The notes beneath the pieces are model-generated. The model was given only the letters and a program-made list of their open reading frames with translations, searched no databases and had not been told where the DNA came from. Shown one piece after another: positions 8,235 to 14,086 of a DNA stretch of 14,086 nucleotides. Position 1 is the first letter of the stretch; every line of letters begins with the position of its first letter. Made by a program: the position numbers and the translations under genes. This stretch comes from Gloeopeniophorella convolvens (Eukaryota; Basidiomycota; Agaricomycetes; Russulales): the NCBI GenBank assembly GCA_022496205.1, contig WTXD01000269.1:1-14086 (forward strand). The letters are read 5' to 3'.

Positions 8235-9584
8235 CCCAGCTGCTGCCAAGCGCCTGCTACATCTTTGGAAGACATATCACGCACCTCAGAACATGGCTAC
8301 TGGAGCTGTGTGAATCACAGGCACATGCGGCCCTAGTATTGTGTCTCTTGTCAGCCCTACACTGTGCAGCTTTGCTTGGACCTGGCATGCGTTGCATCCA
8401 AGTGCCACCCGCAAGCATCCTCGGGAATTTCAAGTACAGCTCAAAAGGGTTCACGGCGTCCTTTTTTGATGCCACCAGTCCGATTTGAGGCACGCAGACC
8501 TAGAGGTGTACGCGTAACATTCGATCCGTCGTATTGCACGCAATCAGTAAATACAGCACCGGGATGGAGCTATAGCGTCTCGCATAATCATAAGGTATAG
8601 TGTTCCAAGAGTGAATAAAATTGCCATGCTGAGCACACGACCGACAGCCATGTTCATCACCCGCATATGCAAGCTTGTATTGGTTAGTTCTGAATGGATC
8701 CGCGTGAACGCTTCAATGATATTCGAAGCGGGTTGCCCCGTTGTTCGGCAGGTCCAGTCGATTTGACCTCCAGTACAGAGCATCGGCCGTGGATACTGGA
8801 AATGCCTCTATCTTCATGCGCCCCACCAGATCGATCCGCGACGTGGACGACGAACACCATTCGATGATGCTCAGGTTGGTTCAAGAGCGCTCAGGCCTCG
8901 GGAAGCGCGCGCGGAGCGCCGAGCATGCACATGACGCGATTTCGGCCTTTGCCGGGGGTTGAGAGCCCGACTCGAACCTAATAACGCTATGTTTCCGATT
9001 CGAACGAAATGAACCCATGTTCAACGTCGTCGTCGAACTTACTCGAAACTACCTCGGTACATCTCTTGCGGGAGGATTTCTACTTATGTCCGTTGCTCTC
9101 TATCTGTCCCAGCAATTTCTGACTCTCCCTCGGAGATCAGTCGTTCTCTTCTATCAATGACCCACTATAACTTGACGACAAAGACACACGGCCATGAGTA
9201 CCTCCTCTGACTCGATGGTTGGTTCGGGTGTGTGCGGTAGTCACTGTTACCCGCCTAGATGGGGTTCTGACTGTTTCCGTGGTAGCCCATTTTGTGTGCA
9301 CCCTCTCCGCGCCGCGCTAGGCAATGGTCTGAGCTTCTGCTGGCCCGCGTCATGCGAATCTCTGGCTCTCGACGGATGTCAACGGCTGGACGCAGCTCCA
9401 TTGGAGAGTGAACATGAATCTACGCTTGAATTTACATTGCAATCACCACATATCTCGCTCCCGCTCCGCCTACATAATTCTGATCACTACGTGAACCATC
9501 GATCCTCGGACTCCGCCTCCCAAAAAAACGGACAGCATATTATCTGAACTCTGATTCCGGAGACCACCCTACCGTCCGCAATGA
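8235..9584. other. Intergenic between the two SnoaL genes
   Basis: About 1.35 kb with no firmly supported gene. A + frame near 8741-8962 (SAVDTGNASIFMRPTRSIRD) and a minus frame near 8544-8783 are protein-like but have no domain, start or splice support. A small membrane-like + frame at 9017-9160 is listed separately. Confidence 0.4.
9017..9160 (+). CDS. Possible small membrane protein or first exon
   Basis: ATG at 9017, 47 codons, TGA at 9158-9160. It reads MFNVVVELTRNYLGTSLAGG then FLLMSVALYLSQQF, a single hydrophobic stretch of about 20 residues followed by a basic end (LPRRSVV). The NYLGTSLAGGF part loosely resembles the first helix of fungal DUF6534-type proteins, so it could be a 5' exon or relic of one; no continuation was found. 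A chance frame cannot be excluded. Confidence 0.25.
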   Translation: MFNVVVELTRNYLGTSLAGGFLLMSVALYLSQQFLTLPRRSVVLFYQ

Positions 9585-10154
9585 TCAAGCGGTCGCACCT
9601 TGTCCTTCTTCGGCAGCAGCAGCGGCGAAGAAGTCGAGAAAAGCCTTGCTATCTGCAAATTCCTTGATTCCTTCCACCTTCACTCCCACAAACGCGAAGA
9701 GGTAAATCGCCTCGACATCGAGGGCAAGACCACTCGGGCACTTCCTTGCACGAGACACTGTAATTAAGCGTGAGTACCCGGTATCTGTCAGACAACTTTT
9801 CTCAGATGGTGCGTACGTGAATCCAGATGTTGTCGACCTCCTCATTGACTTGATATATAGTGATCTGGTCGGAATGGAAATATTCACTCCTCTAGGCTCA
9901 TTGAGAAGTACGTGCTGGCTGACCTGGAGAGGATTTCCTCCCAATGTGCTCTGGAGCTGCTTCAAAAAGTCGAGATCCTCGGCCTTGCTTCTGGCCGCGA
10001 CATCGAGCGATGCGGGGAGCGTCGTTTGGGTAAAGTTGTCTGTGGTGAAGCTGCTGACTTGATCTATGTCGTATTGAGAAAGGGCTTTCAGATACTGCAG
10101 AGCAAGCTGCGCTTGTGGGGAGGGAATCGCAGGAAGCTGGGAAGGTTGCGACAT
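9585..10154 (-). CDS. SnoaL/NTF2-like small protein, gene 2 (one base missing in exon 3)
   Basis: ATG at 10154-10152. Exons 10154-9924 (77 codons), 9840-9817 (8 codons) and 9757-9585. Exon 1, intron 1 (83 nt) and exon 2 have exactly the lengths found in gene 1. Text: LALQYLKALSQYDIDQVSSF, FTQTTLPASLDVAARSKAED, GNPLQ / EVDNIWIH / then LVQGSA, SGLALDVEAIYLFAF and VEGIKEFADSKAFLDFF, ending in an Ala/Glu tail. Exon 3 is 173 nt, one short of a codon multiple: between GSA and SGLALDV the frame shifts by one base at about 9738-9742. Splicing to an alternative AAG acceptor, so that exon 3 starts at 9740, would restore the frame at a cost of six codons relative to gene 1. Soluble, function unknown. 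Confidence 0.8.
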   Translation of the reverse strand: MSQPSQLPAIPSPQAQLALQYLKALSQYDIDQVSSFTTDNFTQTTLPASLDVAARSKAEDLDFLKQLQSTLGGNPLQVSQHVLLNEPRGVNISIPTRSLYIKSMRRSTTSGFTYAPSEKSCLTDTGYSRLITVSRARKCPSGLALDVEAIYLFAFVGVKVEGIKEFADSKAFLDFFAAAAAEEGQGATA

Positions 10155-10214
10155 GGTCGTACTGGTAATACCTTGCAGTGGGTTCTGGTGCGAAGAGATC
10201 AGTGCTATGAGGCG

Positions 10215-10221
10215 GTTTATA
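10215..10221 (-). promoter_or_regulatory. TATA box of SnoaL gene 2
   Basis: On the minus strand TATAAAC, 61 bp upstream of the ATG at 10154. The position matches the TATA box of gene 1. Confidence 0.5.
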
Positions 10222-10933
10222 TGGTGAGCAGCAACCGCTCAGCCCTCGAGTGGCAGTCAAAATCTTCTTCTGACCGTGTGTGTAGCACAGGATGCACGGG
10301 CTCGAGCCGGCCACCCAGTTTCACCGAGGACTGGCATAGTGTGAGAGCACCGGTCCGTGTGTCAGGTGTTTCCGGGGCATGGCCCTGCCGAGGTTCCTTT
10401 TGTTTCATTGAGCTATCGCCTGAAGTAGGCTTGAGGTGAAGTCTCTCCGCTCAGAAATACCAGGGTCGAAGACCCACTGACATTGACCATTAGCCGTACA
10501 ACGCTCTTTGGCCATATGCAACCCACCATCGTGGCCTATGTTAAGTGGATCTCATTTCCCCGATACTATTGCCCTTGGTGGCGGCCTCCTGCATTTTTAA
10601 TGTATCTTCCCTGAAAGCGATGAATAGAAGTCCTGTTCTCCAGGCACCTGGCCCGGTGGTTTCGCTTCCGCGGAGGCTCAGATCGCCTCATGGGACGTGG
10701 ACGCTCTACAATAGCCATCCCAGAGGCTTACATCACGCACTATCATCATGTCGCCTCAGGAGTAGCAAGTGCGTGTCAGATTGGTACACCTCGAGAGTTC
10801 GTTATACCGATGCTGGACGCTTATGACGTGGTCGCAGCTCAATGGCTGAGAGTGCTCCCACCTGCATTATTATATATCAAGGATTAGATCAATGGCCACG
10901 CGATGTCAGTCCGAAGCTCACGCTCACGTAACC
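10222..10933. other. Intergenic, no supported gene
   Basis: Upstream of SnoaL gene 2 and downstream of the unrecognised minus gene. A + frame at 10690-10887 (STIAIPEAYITHYHHVASGV, then IPMLDAYDVVAAQWLRVL) is protein-like, but it has no recognisable domain, start context or splice sites. Confidence 0.4.
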
Positions 10934-11966
10934 CTACATTAAGAACAGAGCCTCAAGCTTCAACGTTTTACCCTTGCTCAAGCGCTCCATTTCCGGTGGA
11001 ACGTCCCAGTCGGATAGGATGCGTGTAACACCCGAGACATCCGGCAGCACACCCACGGAATGTCATGGAAAGTCTTCCGCGTATGTGTTCGAGCAGTGGC
11101 GTTGTCGGGGGAGCACAAGTTCCGGATGAGCAAGACATTTTTGCACGCATTGCCAAGCCGCGGGTCCGCGCGGGAGGTAAGGCATGTCTGATAAGCCCTT
11201 CTGCGAGATAATGGGACTCCTACCGATGTAGACGGAGACCGACATCTGAAGATCCTGCAAATCTCCCCAACGGTCATTGCGGTACTTGGCCTTGATGCAT
11301 GGAATCATAATCCAGCCGGTTAGACGATCAACAGCCACGTGACCGGAACTCCAGCGCGGACTATTTTACTTGAATATGCTTGACGATACTTGTCAGCACC
11401 CAAAAGCAGAGATATTTCGCGTTATAAGGAGCACGGCTTACTGAACTGCTCGCGACCAGCGGCAAAGGCGATGACGCAGACGCGGGGACGGACTCAGCCT
11501 TGCGCCCGTGTGCCCTGTGGCTCTGGCCGTTGCCGAAACTTCACGCGGAGCCCGATTGATGGCTTCTACTTTGTCACTGAGCTGAGTCACCTTAGAGTCA
11601 CCCAAGCACATTGAACTTGTCGACGATCGCGTACGAAGTCGGCATCTTTTCAACGAGTACTCTGTGGATAGCTGGCACAGCGGTGCCTTGGAAAGTGAAA
11701 GCAAGTATCAGCGTGGGCGTGTTGATATTACCCACAAAGTTGGTTTGGTCCTTTTTTCGATACTCTCTTGCTCACGTGGTTTTCGGTCATCGTCGTTGGT
11801 CAGTTGCCCCATGTCCCGCAAAGATGACGAGGACTACGGCACCCAGAACGTCAGGCGCTTTCCTCCAAAGGGATATTGGCCTGTGTATATTAGTCGTTGC
11901 GCAGCCTCCTGTCGCCTGCGCAGTAGAGGGGCTTTACCACATTTCCGCAGCAACATCATCCCACAT
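10934..11966 (-). CDS. Unrecognised spliced protein gene, frame-disrupted
   Basis: I do not recognise the family. A possible start is ATG 11966-11964 (MWDDVAAEMW), spliced over a 57-nt intron (11937-11881, GTAAAG donor, GACTAATATACACAG end) to PISLWRKAPDVLGAVVLVIF, a possible membrane helix, then GQLTNDDDRKP after a one-base shift. A second intron, 11775-11687, leads to AVPAIHRVLVEKMPTSYAIV and DKFNVLG, then one extra base, then DSKVTQLSDKVEAINRAP. The middle (11338-11110) reads RLTGWIMIPCIKAKYRNDRW, GDLQDLQMSVSVYIGRSPII, LSDMPYLPRGPAAW. The C-terminus (11047-10934) reads LPDVSGVTRILSDWDVPPEM then ERLSKGKTLKLEALFLM and a stop. These pieces have consistent protein character on one strand, and intron 1 is textbook. 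At least three one-base frame changes are needed. It is divergent from the gene at 12047, only about 80 bp away. Confidence 0.55.
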
Positions 11967-12046
11967 ATCCCACTGCAACGTGCCCACCAGTGCTCGGCTA
12001 TATCTACCTGCCTTTTGACCTACTACACCGGTTGAACCTTGTCGGT
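11967..12046. promoter_or_regulatory. Short divergent intergenic region
   Basis: About 80 bp separate the two candidate ATGs (11966 on - and 12047 on +). If both starts are right this is a shared bidirectional promoter. No TATA box is visible on either strand, and the minus open frame continues upstream through it, so the true starts could lie elsewhere. Confidence 0.3.
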
Positions 12047-13661
12047 ATGGACGCAAGCCACCGCGACGAGATATCTGCCAAGAAAGAATCCGATTTCTCT
12101 GGGCCTGCTACCTACGCCAACTCTCTCAGCACCACCGCGCACGGCAGATGGACAAAGCCTATACGCCCCTCGATTACAGGCCCGAGCCAGCTAGAAGACG
12201 CTTTGGAAGAGCATTCCTAGTCGCAGCATGGTTCTCATCGTCGCGGACTGCTCATACACACAACCTTTCCGGGTATCGAACCTGGTTCACTGTGCGTCTG
12301 CTTGCTGCGTGATCCTACCTCATACACTTACGGGAACCCCGACGCAGATCGACTCCGATCCGAGCACGCTCATCGACGACCGCATTGTAGAGTGCACGGA
12401 CTGGACAAGTACCTCAACAGAACCTCCTCACGTGCCGGGATTTATCACGGGCCCAGGTCATGGGCTAACGCAGAGTTTGACCTGCCCATTGATCGCGAAG
12501 GCCCTCTATGTGGTGTCGCGGGGGCTCCTGGCCTCCGGCATCGTCCGCGTTGGCCAATCCGCTGAGGTGGAGATCTCAAAGTCAACGTCTCTGTTCATTA
12601 CCGTGACAGCGAAGCCCTTTCACGCGCACGCGTGTGCCAGGTGGAGGCGTGGCGACCGGGCAGCGGAGTGGCATCTTGGTGTGTCAAACTAAGTCTCCGG
12701 GCCGTACTGAGTACGGTACTCACTCGAATGTGATAGACCCCGTTCCGATGGATCCCGCCAGGGAGGAAGATACATTGCAATTTGTCGTGGACGTCACATT
12801 CCCATCTCCTAAGGATGGTACTCAGCATCTCCCCGCATTTGCGGCGGACGTCCCTTCGTTCGGTCTGCGCGTAGGCGACCTGTCTTCCTTGAATTTCGAT
12901 CTGTTTGCTCTCAAGGCAACGAACAACCACATCTCTGCGAAAGTAAGTCACATCGTATGGACTCTGGCCTCGTCGTTAACATCACCCAATCAATAGTCAA
13001 TCGTCGGAGATGTTGTTGTGGTAGATGCAAGGAATAGCAACATCGAGGGAGCTTTCAACGTAACTAAGTCTTTGGTCCTCGCCACCTCGAACGGTCACAT
13101 CAAAGCCTTGGTGAATGCTGAGAATGGCGTTCCTACTGAGCCTACAAAAGTATCCCTCAAGACATCCAATGGGTCAGGGCTTCTCCTTGCAGCCTCTCCG
13201 CACCGACCTTCGGCTGATGCATGTCTGCCCGCCGCAGCTTCTTGGCGTCAAAGATCTCGCTCTTCACGAACGCCTCCTCGGGGACTGGTGGCGCCTTCCG
13301 CGTCGGCACGCACACGCGCAACGCCCCGCTTGCAGTAAAGGTCAACACGAGCCCGCCCGACTCGCGTCTTGTGCTCGATGCAAGCTCCAAGAACGCTGCG
13401 GCGCGCGTCGCGCTTCCACCGGCATTCGAGGGTGACTTACTCCTCGTGACGACCCAGCATTATCCTTCGATCCGCGAGATCCCGGGGGTCGAGGACCCCT
13501 CGGGACACGAGCGTACTCGCAACATTACGTCACGTGGAATTTTCGGGCGCATCGTGGTTGGAAACGTGTCGTGGGTGCCGCAGGAGAGCGAACTTGCTGG
13601 CGCAGGCAAAGCGGGAGTGAGCGTCGTGACGTCCAACGCGCCAGTTACGCTGGCGCTCTGA
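12047..13661 (+). CDS. Membrane-anchored beta-solenoid-like protein (DUF7330-type), 5' half frame-disrupted
   Basis: ATG at 12047 gives MDASHRDEISAKKESDFSGP, then after a frame shift YTPLDYRPEPARRRFGRAFL with VAAWF, a basic patch and short hydrophobic anchor. Then, across several one-base shifts: VECTDWTS, ANAEFDLPIDRE, ALYVVSRGLLASGIVRVGQS, GDLKVNVSVHYRDSEALSRA with RVCQVEA. From about 12690 the frame is clean: DTLQFVVDVTFP, PSFGLRVGDLSSLNFDLFAL, KATNNHISAK, introns 12943-12996 (54 nt) and 13173-13237 (65 nt), then the C-terminus. The C-terminal half repeats a T-S-N-x motif at intervals: LATSNGHI, LKTSNGFL, THTRNAPL, SSKNAAA, VTSNAPV. This is typical of basidiomycete proteins with an N-terminal membrane anchor and a repetitive beta-strand domain; I believe these are annotated DUF7330, but the name is from memory. 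Function is unknown, possibly cell-surface. The stop is at 13659-13661. Confidence 0.68.
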
Positions 13662-14086
13662 TGCTGCATACTTGCGACGATCCCGTTTACGCGATCTCTA
13701 CTCCCAGTTCTTCGCCATACACTGTATGTTGTGTCTGCTAATCTCAACTCATGTACCACCACCATGCATTGTGTGAGGGCGCCCATTCGCTTAGACTTCC
13801 AAGCGAATCGTTGTGATAACAAACCACCTTGGTACACACGATCAAGCCAACGTGTAACCTTCAACATTCAATCTTGAGATGGATTTGACGAGAATCAATG
13901 GCACGTATGCATGAAGTTACAAGGGGAAGGGATACAAAAACACGACAGTTTACATAAGCCACCCTCTCACTATGCTCCGTAATGGATAAGATTTAGTTTC
14001 GCCCCTCCAAATAGCATGTGAGTCACCATGTCACCATCAACGCCCCCGGACCTTCCCTCCGTGCGCGCGCCCCTGCACTGCACGCG
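13662..14086. other. 3' flank, no supported gene
   Basis: Downstream of the beta-solenoid-like gene. An overlapping minus frame (13460-13867) is a shadow of its last exon plus flank. Nothing else is recognised up to the window edge. Confidence 0.5.

Noticed and set aside
7820..8488. Plus-strand open frame of 222 codons
   Set aside because: Its first half is the antisense of SnoaL gene 1 exon 1, and the rest has no domain or splice support.
8955..8985. tRNA-like T-arm sequence (GGTTCGAGTC on the minus strand)
   Set aside because: The T stem does not pair, and no acceptor, D or anticodon arms can be formed around it.
9912..10439. Plus-strand open frame of 175 codons
   Set aside because: Antisense to SnoaL gene 2 exon 1 and its promoter.
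11611..12018. Plus-strand frame with hydrophobic text (IAYEVGIFSTSTLWIAGTAV)
   Set aside because: Considered as a membrane protein, but the minus strand here has a better spliced structure with a CTAAT branch site and continues into a convincing C-terminus.
1..14086. CRISPR array, biosynthetic cluster or integrated virus
   Set aside because: No regularly spaced direct repeats, no synthase or tailoring-enzyme set, and no viral structural or polymerase motifs were seen.

Overview
This window is nuclear DNA of a filamentous fungus, most likely an agaricomycete basidiomycete; Polyporales is a guess. The evidence is many short introns of about 49-60 nt with GTANGT/GTGAGT donors and CTAAC/CTGAT/CTAAT branch sites, plus protein families characteristic of mushrooms and polypores (DUF6533 membrane proteins, SnoaL-like small proteins, a multi-frame beta-solenoid protein). 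No bacterial, organellar, rRNA, tRNA or CRISPR feature was seen.

Layout. (1) 1-1061, +: the 3' part of a DUF6533-type multi-pass membrane protein (copy A), spliced and open throughout. (2) 1212-2462: a 1,251-bp element bounded by compound terminal inverted repeats, with hairpins at both ends, subterminal repeats, no visible transposase, and a methyltransferase-like coding fragment inside. (3) 3269-4904, +: a second DUF6533 gene (copy B) with the same splice positions as copy A but with reading-frame breaks. (4) 5479-6440, -: a CBM21 (glycogen-targeting, PP1 regulatory subunit-like) protein with a one-base frame break. (5) 7577-8157, - and 9585-10154, -: two paralogous SnoaL/NTF2-like genes with identical exon 1, exon 2 and intron 1 lengths; the second lacks one base in exon 3. 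(6) 10934-11966, -: an unrecognised spliced gene with several frame breaks. (7) 12047-13661, +, divergent from it: a membrane-anchored beta-solenoid-like protein (DUF7330-type, name uncertain), broken in its 5' half and intact in its 3' half.

The genes do not look like one pathway. This appears to be an ordinary accessory stretch shaped by tandem duplication and a transposon. Two signals stand out. One is the inverted-repeat element, which looks like a gene-capturing non-autonomous transposon. The other is a window-wide pattern of single-base frame breaks in otherwise well conserved genes with intact splice sites. That pattern suggests either consensus indel errors in the assembly or very recent decay; raw reads would decide. 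All exon coordinates were derived by hand from splice consensus and paralogue comparison.
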